Shown: positions 24,795 to 34,630, numbered from the stretch's first letter. The stretch: DNA of 64,000 nucleotides from Bacillota bacterium (GCA_015059305.1 SVAQ01000003.1:1-64000); one strand, 5' to 3'. The notes: generated by a model not told the origin, from the letters alone. Made by a program: numbers and translations.

Positions 24795-26176
24795 TATTTC
24801 ACCTCGTAGATAGTACCTTCTCTAGTATCTTTTAAAACGATATTTTGATTTAATAATTCTTCACGAATTTGATCTGCCAAGGCATAATCTTTATTTTGCT
24901 TAGCAACATTTCTTTTTTCAATCATTTCTTTAATATAATCTTCATTAATTATTTCATCTTTCTTAGTTAAATCTAACGATAAAACTTTATCAAATTCTTT
25001 TATTAAAGCAAGCTTAGTACCATCATTTACTTCTTCTTTTAATAAATTATAAATTAATGTTATTGCATTTGAAGTATTTAAATCATCACTAATTGCATTT
25101 TTAAACAATTCATTATATTTATCAAACACTTCTTTATTAGTATTCCCATCTTCCTTTAAAGATAATACTTTATTTCTTAATTTTTTGTAAGCATTGCTGG
25201 CATTATCTAATGCATCATATGAAAAAACTAATTGATTACGATAATGAGAAGTTAAGCACATATAACGATATGCTAAAGGATTATATCCATGTTTTTCAAC
25301 AGTAGCTAGAGTCAAACTTTCACCGCTACTTTTACTCATTTTACCATTTTTATCATTTAAGTGTTCTGCATGAACCCAGTACTTACACCAAGGATGGCCA
25401 ATGTAACTTTCACTTTGCGCAATTTCGTTTGTATGATGAGGGAAAATATTATCTACTCCCCCACAGTGAATATCTAAATATTCTCCTAGATTTTTAAGGG
25501 ATATACCAGTACATTCAATATGCCAACCAGGATATCCTTCCCCAAATGGAGATTCCCATTTTAGTTCTTGGCTATCAAATTTTGACTTAGTAAACCATAA
25601 AACAAAATCATTTTTATTTTTCTTATTATTATCTTCTTCTACAGTATCACGAACTGCAGAAATAAGGGAATTTTCATCAGCATTTGTAAGTACATAATAC
25701 TTATCTAATTTTGATGTATCAAAATAAATGTTTCCGCCTGCGGCATAAGCAAAGTTAGTTTCCAATAATTTTTGAATTATTTTGATATATTCATCAATAT
25801 TCTCTGTTGCAGGTGACACAATTTCCGGCTTTTTAATATTTAATTTATCAGTATCAGTGAAAAAAGCATCCGTATAAAATTTTGCAATATCTAATACTGT
25901 TTTATTTTCTTTTTTAGCACTAGTAACCATTTTATCATTACCAGTATCACTATCAGACGATAGATGACCAACATCTGTTATGTTCATACATCTTTTAACA
26001 TTATATCCAAGATATATTAAAGTTTTTTCTAAAATATCTTCCATAATATAAGTTCTTAAATTTCCAATATGAGCATAATGATATACTGTCGGACCACATG
26101 TATACATATTAACAATTTTTTGATCCCAAGGAATAAACTCTTCTACTGTTTTTGTTAATGTATTATAAATTTTCAT
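24794..26176 (-). CDS. cysS: Cysteinyl-tRNA synthetase
   Basis: A 460-residue class I synthetase. HIGH-type motif CGPTVYHYAHIGNLRTY (about 27-43), zinc ligands including Cys27 and the WHIECTGIS and HHTNEIAQSE segments, and KMSKS (GKMSKSSG, about 272). It charges tRNA-Cys. It follows gltX by 6 bases; Bacillus has gltX-cysE-cysS, but no cysE is present between them here. Confidence 0.97.
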   Translation of the reverse strand: MKIYNTLTKTVEEFIPWDQKIVNMYTCGPTVYHYAHIGNLRTYIMEDILEKTLIYLGYNVKRCMNITDVGHLSSDSDTGNDKMVTSAKKENKTVLDIAKFYTDAFFTDTDKLNIKKPEIVSPATENIDEYIKIIQKLLETNFAYAAGGNIYFDTSKLDKYYVLTNADENSLISAVRDTVEEDNNKKNKNDFVLWFTKSKFDSQELKWESPFGEGYPGWHIECTGISLKNLGEYLDIHCGGVDNIFPHHTNEIAQSESYIGHPWCKYWVHAEHLNDKNGKMSKSSGESLTLATVEKHGYNPLAYRYMCLTSHYRNQLVFSYDALDNASNAYKKLRNKVLSLKEDGNTNKEVFDKYNELFKNAISDDLNTSNAITLIYNLLKEEVNDGTKLALIKEFDKVLSLDLTKKDEIINEDYIKEMIEKRNVAKQNKDYALADQIREELLNQNIVLKDTREGTIYEVK

Positions 26177-26182
26177 TTTTAC

Positions 26183-27604
26183 CTACTTTCTTAAATTATT
26201 TAACGTTTTTTCTTTTCCAAGTAAGTAGATACAGGCATCAAGTTCAGGCCCATGCATATAACCGCTAGCTTTAATACGAAGCGGCATATATAAAAGTTTG
26301 CCTTTAACATTTAAACCATTTTTCACATTGTCAACAGCAATTTTAATATTATCTGTATTCCAGTCAGTTATTGCTTCAATTTCACTAATAAATTTTTCAA
26401 TAACTAGTGGTATTACTTCATCACTTTGTAAAAAGTCTACACATTCTTCTGATAAGTTATATTCTTCTGCAAAGAAATTTTTAACTTCATCATTAATTTG
26501 TTCACCGTAACTAATATGACCTTTATAAGTAATTAATAATTTATTTATCCATTCTTCTGATTTATCACTTACATCAAAAGTTAAATACGGTTTAATCCAT
26601 TCTAAATACTTTTCGTCAGCCATATTTTTTATGTAATGTGCATTAAACCATTCTAGTTTTTTAATGTCATAACATCCTGGAGCATTAGAAATCCGATTTA
26701 TATCAAATGCCTCTTCTAATTCTTTTAAAGAATATATTTCACGATTTTCTTTAGGTGACCAACCTAATAATGCTAAATAGTTAATTATAGCTTCCGCTAA
26801 GAACCCCCGATTAATTAAGTCCATTAAATTATCATCTTTATTACGCTTACTAATCTTTGTACCATCAGCTTTAATTACAAGTGGTTGATGAATATAAGCG
26901 GGACTTTCCCAACCAAAAGACTTATATAATAATAAATATTTTGGAGTACTTGATAAGTATTCATTACCACGGTTAACATGACTAATTTCCATTAAATGGT
27001 CATCAATAACATTAGCAAAATTATAAGTTGGGAATCCGTCACTTTTAATTAGTATTTGATCTTCTAAAGTGGCATTTTCAACTTTTATTTCACCATAAAC
27101 TGTATCTATATAAGACGTAATGCCTTCTTTAGGCATCTTTTGTCTAATTACATATTTTTCTCCAGCAGCAATTCTTGCTCTTGCTTCGTCTAAAGGAATA
27201 TGTGAACATTGTCCATCATACATAAATGGAACTTTACGTGCATTTGCAATTTCTCTTAATTTTCCTAATCTTTCTTCATCACAAAAACAGTAATAAGCAT
27301 CCCCTTTTTCTACAAGCTCTTCAGCATACTTTTTATAAATGTCTAATCTCTCGCTTTGATAATAGGGACCAAATTCTCCACCAGCTCCGACTCCTTCATC
27401 TGGTTTAAGGCCTACTAAATCTAAAGTCTGACAAATAAAATCGACAGCACCCTCAACTTTACGCTCCTGGTCTGTATCCTCGATTCTTAAAATAAATTCT
27501 CCACCCATACTCTTTGCAGTTAAATATGCAAATAAGGCACTACGAAGGTTACCTATATGCATATAACCAGTTGGCGATGGAGCAAATCTTGTTCTAACTT
27601 TCAT
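26183..27604 (-). CDS. gltX: Glutamyl-tRNA synthetase
   Basis: A 473-residue class I synthetase: RFAPSPTGYMHIGNLRSALF with the HIGH motif at the start and the KMSKS equivalent KISKRNKD (about residues 244-251). In most Firmicutes this non-discriminating enzyme also charges tRNA-Gln for later amidation. The start at 27604 has GGAGGTGG 5 bases upstream; the longer frame to 27631 lacks support. No T-box leader fits in the short upstream gap. Confidence 0.97.
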   Translation of the reverse strand: MKVRTRFAPSPTGYMHIGNLRSALFAYLTAKSMGGEFILRIEDTDQERKVEGAVDFICQTLDLVGLKPDEGVGAGGEFGPYYQSERLDIYKKYAEELVEKGDAYYCFCDEERLGKLREIANARKVPFMYDGQCSHIPLDEARARIAAGEKYVIRQKMPKEGITSYIDTVYGEIKVENATLEDQILIKSDGFPTYNFANVIDDHLMEISHVNRGNEYLSSTPKYLLLYKSFGWESPAYIHQPLVIKADGTKISKRNKDDNLMDLINRGFLAEAIINYLALLGWSPKENREIYSLKELEEAFDINRISNAPGCYDIKKLEWFNAHYIKNMADEKYLEWIKPYLTFDVSDKSEEWINKLLITYKGHISYGEQINDEVKNFFAEEYNLSEECVDFLQSDEVIPLVIEKFISEIEAITDWNTDNIKIAVDNVKNGLNVKGKLLYMPLRIKASGYMHGPELDACIYLLGKEKTLNNLRK

Positions 27605-27643
27605 TTTTCCACCTCCAAAATATTTTAACATGATATGCTTAAA

Positions 27644-27667
27644 ATGTAAAACTTATTCCAAAATAAG
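27644..27667 (-). terminator. Weak terminator after dacF
   Basis: Minus strand arms CTTATT and AATAAG (27667-27652) with a 4-base loop, then TTTTACATTTT. The interrupted T tract suggests partial read-through into gltX. Confidence 0.5.
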
Positions 27668-27680
27668 GTCTTGTAAGTGA

Positions 27681-28823
27681 TTATTTAAACGCCATTACCA
27701 TTTTCATATTTCTTAAAAACAAATCCCATAAATTTGCTTTCTCTATCGCCTTATTTACCGTTATTTCAACTTCATTAATTAACTTACCTTCTTCATCTAA
27801 AATTTTTACATTACCAATTATTTCTCCTTTTTTTACGGGAGCAATTACTTTGTCTAAAGATAATTCAAATTTATACTTACTAATCTTATCATTAACATTC
27901 AAAAGTTCTATAGCATCATTTACCAAAACTACTTCAGTATATTCCACTTTCCCCTTTTCAACTTTTACTTTACCTAAAACTTCATTTTTACTTTTAATCA
28001 TATTGACTTTATAAGTATTAAAGCCATAATTAAGAAGTTTTACCGTATCTTGACTACGCATTTCAATTGTTTCTTCTCCCATAACAACACTAATTAATCT
28101 TAAATTATTTCTTTTTCCTGTAGCCGTTAAGCAATATCCTGCCCCTTGAGTGTATCCTGTTTTAAGACCGTCTACCCCCTCATAAAATCTTACTAATTTA
28201 TTAGTATTTACTAACCAAATCTGCGATCCATCTGGCTTTTGTAAATATTCTTCATAAACAGATGTAAATGCTAAAACATCTTCATATTTCAAAAGCTCTT
28301 TTGCCATCATCGCCATATCATATGCTGATGAATAGTGATTTTCTTCATCTAAACCATGAACATTTACAAAGTTAGTATTCTTAAGTCCCATGTCTTTTGC
28401 TTTTTGATTCATAGCCTCAATAAAAGATTCTTTTGAACCATATGTTTTTTCCGCTAGTGCCACTACAGCATCATTTGCAGAAGCCATTGCTACACTTTTT
28501 AAAAGTTCTCTAACTTTGTACTTATCTCCTGTTTGCAAAAATATTTGTGATCCTCCCATTGAAGATGCTTCATCAGAAATAGTCACCTCATCATCATATG
28601 TAAGGGTTCCATCATTTATTTTTTCCATAATTAAAAGCAAACTCATTACCTTGGTCATCGATGCCATCGGCAGTTTTTCATGTTCATTTTTTTTATACAA
28701 AACTGTCCCTGTATTTTGATCAATTAAAATAGCACTTTTAGCACTTGTTTCCATTTCCAAAGAATTTACTTTAGGAATAAATGTTAAACTAATAATTATT
28801 AATAATAAAAAGAATCGTTTCAT
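27681..28823 (-). CDS. dacF: D-alanyl-D-alanine carboxypeptidase (DacF/PBP5-like)
   Basis: A 380-residue S11 peptidase. Signal peptide (about 1-21), then SxxK (SMTK, about 55-58), SxN (SAN, about 113-115), KTG (about 220-222) and a PBP5-type C-terminal beta domain ending in an amphipathic helix (LWDLFLRNMKMVMAF) for membrane binding. It removes terminal D-Ala from peptidoglycan. ATG at 28823 follows GAGG by 5 bases. It is the second such enzyme in the window, distinct from the sporulation-linked one; which Bacillus paralogue it matches best is uncertain. Confidence 0.88.
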   Translation of the reverse strand: MKRFFLLLIIISLTFIPKVNSLEMETSAKSAILIDQNTGTVLYKKNEHEKLPMASMTKVMSLLLIMEKINDGTLTYDDEVTISDEASSMGGSQIFLQTGDKYKVRELLKSVAMASANDAVVALAEKTYGSKESFIEAMNQKAKDMGLKNTNFVNVHGLDEENHYSSAYDMAMMAKELLKYEDVLAFTSVYEEYLQKPDGSQIWLVNTNKLVRFYEGVDGLKTGYTQGAGYCLTATGKRNNLRLISVVMGEETIEMRSQDTVKLLNYGFNTYKVNMIKSKNEVLGKVKVEKGKVEYTEVVLVNDAIELLNVNDKISKYKFELSLDKVIAPVKKGEIIGNVKILDEEGKLINEVEITVNKAIEKANLWDLFLRNMKMVMAFK

Positions 28824-28871
28824 ATCCACCTCTATTTAATTAATATTTATTTAATTTAAAAAAATTCCAAA

Positions 28872-28898
28872 CAAAAACTACCATTTAACATGATAGTT
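28872..28898 (-). terminator. Terminator of the Mur-ligase-like/hydrolase unit
   Basis: Minus strand: arms ACTATCAT and ATGGTAGT (one G-T pair) with a short loop, followed by TTTTTGTTT, right after the hydrolase stop. Confidence 0.7.
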
Positions 28899-29606
28899 TT
28901 AAATATTTTCTTTAATGAGATTAACGATTTCTTTATAATGCGTTTGCCCAATATTATGGTCACCATCTTTGATTAATTTAATACGTTTCTTATACTCTTT
29001 AGGTAAAAAGTTTATAACACCATTAGGATTTACCATATCATCTTTTTCGCCGTAGATGATAAGTATGTCTTTATTCGGTACCTTTAAAACTTCTTCTTTT
29101 AAATCTTTTCTAACAATTATTTGATAAGTATCACGTAAAAATTTCGTTCCATATACCATTTCCGGAGTTTTAACAATATGAATTATATACTGATTTCGTA
29201 AAAATTTTCTAATTCGATCAAAAACGCCAGGAGTCTTAACAAACTTTTTGGATTTATCATTGTTTCTAATTATAGCTGGAGATACTAAGATTAACTTTTC
29301 ACCAGATCCATACTCCAAATAATATGAAATTGCTACTGCTCCACCAAAAGAATATCCTAAAATATAATCGACTTGCAACTTGTTTTTATTTAAATAATCT
29401 TTAATATATTTAGCATAATCATGTAATTCCCAAGCTTTATTAGGTTCTTTTTCACCACAAAATCCTGGTAAATTTAGTCTATATACTTCGTAATTTTTTT
29501 TTAGCAATTCTACTAGTTTCATCCGATTGTGCCAAGCATCTTTTTCTTCAGTCTGACTTGTATAATTTCGATAATTCCAACCGTGAATTAATAATATTTT
29601 TTTCAT
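28899..29606 (-). CDS. Alpha/beta hydrolase
   Basis: A 235-residue alpha/beta hydrolase: LIHGWNYRN oxyanion loop (about 5-13), nucleophile elbow GYSFGG (about 84-89, Ser in GxSxG), acid in IYGEKDDMVNP and His in DGDHNIGQ near the end. There is no signal peptide, so it is cytosolic. Its start abuts the stop of the Mur-ligase-like gene with no gap, so both act in one mRNA and perhaps in one pathway. Substrate unknown. Confidence 0.85.
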   Translation of the reverse strand: MKKILLIHGWNYRNYTSQTEEKDAWHNRMKLVELLKKNYEVYRLNLPGFCGEKEPNKAWELHDYAKYIKDYLNKNKLQVDYILGYSFGGAVAISYYLEYGSGEKLILVSPAIIRNNDKSKKFVKTPGVFDRIRKFLRNQYIIHIVKTPEMVYGTKFLRDTYQIIVRKDLKEEVLKVPNKDILIIYGEKDDMVNPNGVINFLPKEYKKRIKLIKDGDHNIGQTHYKEIVNLIKENI

Positions 29607-31019
29607 TTATTCCTCCGGTTTCATTATTTTGTAAATTTCATTTTCAAGTTCTACTAAGTTATTTTCATTATATTCATTAAAACTGCGATAATAACCACTA
29701 TAATGATAAATTATTTGGCCATTTAATTCTTTCATAAAATCATGATTGTTTACCACTTGTACTTTAGGATGGCTTTTTAACATCCTTAAATATTCAATAT
29801 CATTAAAAACAAATACTTTAGTAAATTTATCTAAACTTTCTAATACATGTTCAAATCTTTTATTATTTTCTGCCGAACCAAATTTACGAATAACTAAATA
29901 ACTTTCATCGTAATTATGATTAGCCAGTTGTTTAATTCTTTCATGAGTTGTAATATCGCCATCAAATACCACTTTTTTTCCAAATACTTCTTTGATTTGA
30001 ATACGATTTTCAACGGGGCTATAATTGTTAATAGCTTCAACGATAGATTCTACATTAATACCAAGTAGTTTTCCAATTTTATAAGCTAACATACTTTGAA
30101 CAATTGATAATGTTGAACTAAAGAATAAATTTATTTCCTGATTATCAACAATTAGTTTGTTGTTAGCAACTTGATACTCGGTAGCAATTTTATCAAAGTT
30201 TTCTAGATTTGTCTCATAAATTTTTTCATCTTCAAAGTATAAAGTATTATCTTTAACCGCCAGTTTATTTACTCGGTCATCTAAATTATTGTAAAAACCA
30301 TCTTTAGCATATCTAAAAATACTAGCTTTATACTTACATATATCATCCACGGAATTAAAAAATTCTAAATGTGATGAATCAACACCAATTAAACCAGCAA
30401 TATCTGGATGTAATAAATCACTTAATATTTCAACATGATCGTGGTGATAAATACTCATTTCAATTGTAATATAATCAACGTCATTTGTAATAAAATTGAT
30501 AACATTAGCTTTTAAAATAATAGGAGTAATTCTTTTGCTATATATTCTAAATACATTATATTTTTGACTAACAACATTTTCAATTAATCCAACTGCAGTA
30601 GTTTTACCAACACTACCTGTAACAGCAATAACTTTTGCTCTTTTATTTTGATTTATATAATTAAATAATTTATCAATACTATCTAAGATATTGTCTACAA
30701 CTATGAACTTAGCTTTTTTATTTTCTTCTTCAAGATTATTAAATGTAATTTCATCAATTACATAAACATAATCAGGATTATTTTTAATAATATCATTAGC
30801 TTTTTTTCTTTGATCAAAAGGATTAATAATAAATTCATCGGTTATATCTTTATCTGTAGAATATGTAAAGAAAAACAAAACATTATTTGCAGTTTCTTCG
30901 TATTTAACTTTATTTAAATCTACAATTCTTAAATAATCAAATATAATATCTTCTGGAACATTAATAATACTTTTAATATTTAATAATTCTTTAATTAACT
31001 TTAAACTCCATTTATTCAT
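29607..31019 (-). CDS. Divergent Mur ligase family protein (MurF-like)
   Basis: A 470-residue protein with an ATP-grasp-free Mur ligase layout: an N-terminal domain (1-130), a P-loop VTGSVGKTTA (about 135-144), the IEMSIYHHDH strand (about 188-197), SSHLEFFNSVDDICKYKASIF (about 217-237, with the Lys usually carbamylated), and a C-terminal Rossmann-type domain. The sequence DGDITTH stands where MurF has DDYNANP, so it is unlikely to be the normal MurF. A ligase forming an amide bond to an amino acid or peptide is inferred. The partner alpha/beta hydrolase follows immediately. Confidence 0.72.
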   Translation of the reverse strand: MNKWSLKLIKELLNIKSIINVPEDIIFDYLRIVDLNKVKYEETANNVLFFFTYSTDKDITDEFIINPFDQRKKANDIIKNNPDYVYVIDEITFNNLEEENKKAKFIVVDNILDSIDKLFNYINQNKRAKVIAVTGSVGKTTAVGLIENVVSQKYNVFRIYSKRITPIILKANVINFITNDVDYITIEMSIYHHDHVEILSDLLHPDIAGLIGVDSSHLEFFNSVDDICKYKASIFRYAKDGFYNNLDDRVNKLAVKDNTLYFEDEKIYETNLENFDKIATEYQVANNKLIVDNQEINLFFSSTLSIVQSMLAYKIGKLLGINVESIVEAINNYSPVENRIQIKEVFGKKVVFDGDITTHERIKQLANHNYDESYLVIRKFGSAENNKRFEHVLESLDKFTKVFVFNDIEYLRMLKSHPKVQVVNNHDFMKELNGQIIYHYSGYYRSFNEYNENNLVELENEIYKIMKPEE

Positions 31020-31100
31020 TTACTTCTCCTGCTTTCTAAATTATTATATCACGGCTAATTCTAATTAGTAAAATGGTTTACTGCTTCTAAATTTATTTGA

Positions 31101-31106
31101 TATAAT
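31101..31106 (+). promoter_or_regulatory. -10 element of the polytopic membrane protein gene
   Basis: TATAAT (31101-31106) preceded by TGA (extended -10); a weak -35 TTTACT lies 18 bases upstream. AGAAGG precedes the ATG at 31128. Confidence 0.6.
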
Positions 31107-31127
31107 TTTTATAGAAAGAAGGTAAAA

Positions 31128-32684
31128 ATGACAAAGAAAAAGAAAAATATTACATATAAACCTAGTAAATGGATATTTATTATTTTATTTACAATTCCCC
31201 TTATCTTTTGTTTATTACTTACAGAGAAACTAGACAATGATCTTTGGTATTTATTAAGTGAAGGCAGATACATTTTTGAAAATGGAGTATATAATATTGA
31301 TCCATTATCAATGCATAGTGGTCTTCATGTTGTAGTTCAAAATTGGTTATCTGCAACTATTTTTTGGATAATCTTCGATTTATTTGGTCAAATGGGAATA
31401 ATGACTATGGTTCTTGTCTGTAATTTTTGGATTTGCTTATTATTATATAAAATATGTATGTTATTAAGCGATCGTAATTATATTCTCTCTTTAGTTCTAA
31501 TGTTTGCAACTGATATAACTTTAATATCACATTTTATAGTTTCAAGACCACAAATATTTAGTTTTATTGTTCTACTTGGACTAATATATGTTTTGGAGCT
31601 TTATATTAAAACCGAAAATAAGAAGTACCTTGTATGGCTTCCTATATTATCATTGATTGAAGTAAATATGCATGCTTCCTTATGGTGGATGTTATTTTTA
31701 TTTATTTTGCCTTATGTAATCGATTCATTTAAATGTGATATTTTACAAACTGAAGGATATAAGAAAAGACCTTTATTTATTGCAATTGCGACTGCTCTAC
31801 TAGTGGGTTTTATTAACCCATATGGTTATAAAGCAATTACATTTATTTTTACAAGTTATGGCGATAAATATATGCATTTATTTATTAACGAACTTTTACC
31901 ATTTACTTTTACAAAACAATTATGTAAGCATATGTTTGCTCTTATATTAGTAATCGGATTAATTTATACTTTCTTTAGAGAAGGAAAAATTCGTGTAAGA
32001 TATATTTGTTTATTTTGTGGAACAATGCTACTTGGATTTATGTCAGTTAAAGGATTTAATACATTTATTTTAGTTGCAATATTTCCTTTAGCATACTTTT
32101 TTAAAGATATGTTTCCAAAAGATTTTAGTGATCTAAAAGAAGATTTTCCTAAACTAACCAAAATTCTTGGTGCTACTATAGGGATTATTTGTATCTTAGG
32201 ATTTAGCGCAATGTACTTTATTAAATGTAATACTAATCTAATGGAAAACAATGCCAAAGAAGCAATGGATTTAATTTCTGAATCATTTAACCCAGAAAAA
32301 ATGTTAGTATATTCTTCATTTAATGATGGCGGGTATGTAGAATTCAGGGGCTTTAAACCTTATATCGACCCAAGAGCTGAATTATATTTAAAAAAGAATA
32401 ATAAAAAGGCTGATATATTCAAAGAGTTTTATGATTTACAACATAATTTGATTGACAAACAAAATTTCTTAGATAAATATCAATTCGATATTTTATTATT
32501 AAATAACACCGATATATTATATTCTGAGATGATAAATTTAGATGGATATTTCATCGTATATGATAATACGGTGTTAGGTTACCAAGTATATCTAAAAAAT
32601 GAATTGTTTGATGATGAAAAAAGAGGACAAATTATTGATTCATATAATAAAGCATTGCAAGAAAAAATTACCAACGTAAGTTGA
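31128..32684 (+). CDS. Polytopic membrane protein, GT-C-like glycosyltransferase fold
   Basis: A 518-residue protein with about 10 to 12 membrane segments in residues 15-385 and a soluble C-terminal domain of about 130 residues. After the first segment the loop reads DNDLWYLLSEGRYIFENGVYNIDPLSMH, matching the acidic-W-x-L-x2-GR...DP-S pattern of a family of GT-C-like membrane proteins in bacteria. The acidic pair DND (about 36-38) would be the metal/phosphate-binding site of lipid-phosphate-sugar-dependent transferases. This is inference from form only. The stop codon is TGA, evidence that TGA is not read as Trp here. Confidence 0.6.
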   Translation: MTKKKKNITYKPSKWIFIILFTIPLIFCLLLTEKLDNDLWYLLSEGRYIFENGVYNIDPLSMHSGLHVVVQNWLSATIFWIIFDLFGQMGIMTMVLVCNFWICLLLYKICMLLSDRNYILSLVLMFATDITLISHFIVSRPQIFSFIVLLGLIYVLELYIKTENKKYLVWLPILSLIEVNMHASLWWMLFLFILPYVIDSFKCDILQTEGYKKRPLFIAIATALLVGFINPYGYKAITFIFTSYGDKYMHLFINELLPFTFTKQLCKHMFALILVIGLIYTFFREGKIRVRYICLFCGTMLLGFMSVKGFNTFILVAIFPLAYFFKDMFPKDFSDLKEDFPKLTKILGATIGIICILGFSAMYFIKCNTNLMENNAKEAMDLISESFNPEKMLVYSSFNDGGYVEFRGFKPYIDPRAELYLKKNNKKADIFKEFYDLQHNLIDKQNFLDKYQFDILLLNNTDILYSEMINLDGYFIVYDNTVLGYQVYLKNELFDDEKRGQIIDSYNKALQEKITNVS

Positions 32685-32696
32685 TAATTTTTTTAT
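32662..32696. terminator. Bidirectional terminator between membrane protein gene and ylxM
   Basis: Long stem: AAAAAATTA.CAAC against GTTG.TAATTTTTT around GTAA with one mismatch (32662-32693). It covers the end of the membrane protein gene and follows ylxM on the other strand. Confidence 0.8.
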
Positions 32697-32932
32697 TGTT
32701 CTAATTTTTTTAAAAGGTCATAATGCTTAAGATTTTCTTCATAGTAGTCTAACTTTTTTTCAACATCGGAAATTAGTTTTCCTACATAACTCTTAGAAAC
32801 TTTTTTATATTCTGCGATTTCACTTAATGATAAATTTTCTTCATAATATAAACTAAATATTTCTTGTTGATTCTCAGTTAATAAAAAACTATAAATATTA
32901 TAAAGCTCACCGTAATAAACAAAGTCTTTCAT
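32693..32932 (-). CDS. ylxM: YlxM family helix-turn-helix protein (UPF0122)
   Basis: A 79-residue protein with a sigma-70 region 4-like helix-turn-helix: LTENQQEIFSLYYEENLSLSEIA and SKSYVGKLISDVEKKL. YlxM proteins go with the signal recognition particle and stimulate its activity in streptococci. Its ATG overlaps the ftsY stop by one base. In many relatives ylxM is followed by ffh; here the unit ends at a terminator, so ffh is elsewhere. Confidence 0.92.
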   Translation of the reverse strand: MKDFVYYGELYNIYSFLLTENQQEIFSLYYEENLSLSEIAEYKKVSKSYVGKLISDVEKKLDYYEENLKHYDLLKKLEQ

Positions 32933-33912
32933 TATAGCATATCCTTAAATAAACCATAGATATAATTTTCAATATCGAAAGTTTCTAAATCCGTCATCTT
33001 TTCTCCTAAGCCGATATACTTAACTGGTATGCCTACCCCTTCTTTAATAGCTAATACTATTCCTCCTTTAGCAGTGCTATCGAGCTTAGTTAATACTATT
33101 CCTGTAATATTGGTTATTTCTTTAAAAGCTTCAGCTTGCATGATTCCATTTTGACCAGTTGTGGCATCAATTACAAGTAAAGTTTCGTGCGGAGCTCCAG
33201 GAATAATGCGACCAATAACCTTATTAATTTTTTCAAGTTCAGCCATTAAGTTAACTTTATTTTGAAGTCTTCCTGCAGTATCTATTAAAACAATATCATC
33301 GCCATTTTCTTTAGCTTTTGTTAGTCCATCAAAAACTACTCCTGCAGGGTCACTTTCATCTTTACCAAAGAAGTTACAATCTACTCTTTCACTCCATAAT
33401 TTAAGTTGAGCAACTGCTCCTGCTCTAAAAGTATCACCAGCTATCATCATTACTTTTTTACCCATATTTTTATATTTATGAGCAAGTTTAGCAATAGTTG
33501 TAGTTTTTCCTACACCATTAACTCCTACAACTAAAATTACTGTCGGTCCTTCTTCAGCAAAATTGATTTTATCAGTTAAACTTTCATTATTAACATAAAT
33601 AATAAATAGTTCATCGACAATTACTTCATTTAGATATGCTGTATCAGATATATTTTCTTTTTTTACCCGATCACGAATACGATCTATAAATGAAAATACT
33701 GTATTTACACCTATATCTGCCATAATCAAAAGATTTTCTAATTCTTCAAAATATTCTTCACTAATCTTTGTATATTTTATACCAAGCAAAGAAAGTTTAG
33801 AAACAAATTCTTCACGGGTTTTTTCTAAACCTTTCTCATAAGTTACAGTAGTTTCATCAGTAACTACTTCTTTCTTTACAAATTTTTCTTTAATCTTACT
33901 AAATAATCCCAT
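32932..33912 (-). CDS. ftsY: Signal recognition particle receptor FtsY
   Basis: A 326-residue SRP-type GTPase: helical N domain (1-100), then G domain with GVNGVGKTTTIAKLA (P-loop), DTAGRLQN and TKLDSTAKGG, ending in KYIGLGEKMTDLETF. It brings ribosome-nascent chain complexes bound to SRP to the translocon. It lacks the long acidic A domain of E. coli, as usual for Firmicutes. It starts one base after the YebC gene ends. Confidence 0.97.
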   Translation of the reverse strand: MGLFSKIKEKFVKKEVVTDETTVTYEKGLEKTREEFVSKLSLLGIKYTKISEEYFEELENLLIMADIGVNTVFSFIDRIRDRVKKENISDTAYLNEVIVDELFIIYVNNESLTDKINFAEEGPTVILVVGVNGVGKTTTIAKLAHKYKNMGKKVMMIAGDTFRAGAVAQLKLWSERVDCNFFGKDESDPAGVVFDGLTKAKENGDDIVLIDTAGRLQNKVNLMAELEKINKVIGRIIPGAPHETLLVIDATTGQNGIMQAEAFKEITNITGIVLTKLDSTAKGGIVLAIKEGVGIPVKYIGLGEKMTDLETFDIENYIYGLFKDML

Positions 33913-33913
33913 A

Positions 33914-34630
33914 TTATAATTCTACGTTATGATAAATATTTGATACATCTTCTACATCTTCTAAAAGAGCAAGTAACTTTTCAAATACTTCTTTATCTTC
34001 GCCTTCCAATGTTATTTTATCTTTTGCAAACATTCCTACTTCATCAAATAAATATTCAACTTCAGGATATATGCTTTCTATTGCATCTTTTAATTTGTTT
34101 TCATCAGTTGGATTTACTGAAATAGTAAGCACTCCATCTTCGTTTTCAAAATCAATTGGTTCAACCCCTACTTCAATTAGTTTATCTAAAATCGCTTCTT
34201 CATTATCACAATTAAATGATACTACTCCTAAATAATCATAGTTATAAGATACACTATTGGTTACGCCTAAACTTTTATTAACTTTATTAAATGCCGCTCT
34301 AATATAACCTACTGTTCTATTAACATTATCAGTTAAAGTTTTAATAATTAAAGTTGATGCTCCTGGGCCAAAACCTTCATAAGTTACTACTGTATATTCT
34401 TCTTGACCTGCACCTTTAGCCTTGTCTATTGCTCTTGTTACAATGTCATTAGGAACTTGTTCTTTTTTAGCTTTTTCAATTAATCTTTTTAATACAATAT
34501 TTGAATCAGGATCGGGAACTCCCTTTTTTGCTGCTAAATAGATTTCTTTAGCAAATGTTGAATATAATTTTGCTTTAGCCATACCATTTTTTTGGATACT
34601 GGCTTTTCTTACTTCGTATGCTCTTCCCAT
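33914..34630 (-). CDS. YebC/PmpR family protein
   Basis: A 238-residue protein of normal family length. Conserved parts: GRAYEVRKASIQKNGMAKAK, SNIVLKRLIEKAKKEQVPNDIVTRAIDKAKG and YEGFGPGASTLIIKTLTDN. The N-terminal K-rich start (GRAYEVRK) is that of the YeeI branch. Family members are DNA-binding regulators, and recent work also links some to translation of proline-rich stretches on ribosomes. It leads the yebC-ftsY-ylxM unit. Confidence 0.93.
   Translation of the reverse strand: MGRAYEVRKASIQKNGMAKAKLYSTFAKEIYLAAKKGVPDPDSNIVLKRLIEKAKKEQVPNDIVTRAIDKAKGAGQEEYTVVTYEGFGPGASTLIIKTLTDNVNRTVGYIRAAFNKVNKSLGVTNSVSYNYDYLGVVSFNCDNEEAILDKLIEVGVEPIDFENEDGVLTISVNPTDENKLKDAIESIYPEVEYLFDEVGMFAKDKITLEGEDKEVFEKLLALLEDVEDVSNIYHNVEL

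Noticed and set aside
27605..27680. Possible T-box or other riboswitch leader of gltX
   Set aside because: The gap is under 80 bases and holds only a short hairpin (terminator of dacF) and a -10; there is no room for specifier and antiterminator elements.
31128..32684. Mycoplasma-type genetic code (TGA as Trp) suggested by AT richness
   Set aside because: TGA ends this gene right before a terminator, and Trp positions in conserved motifs are TGG.
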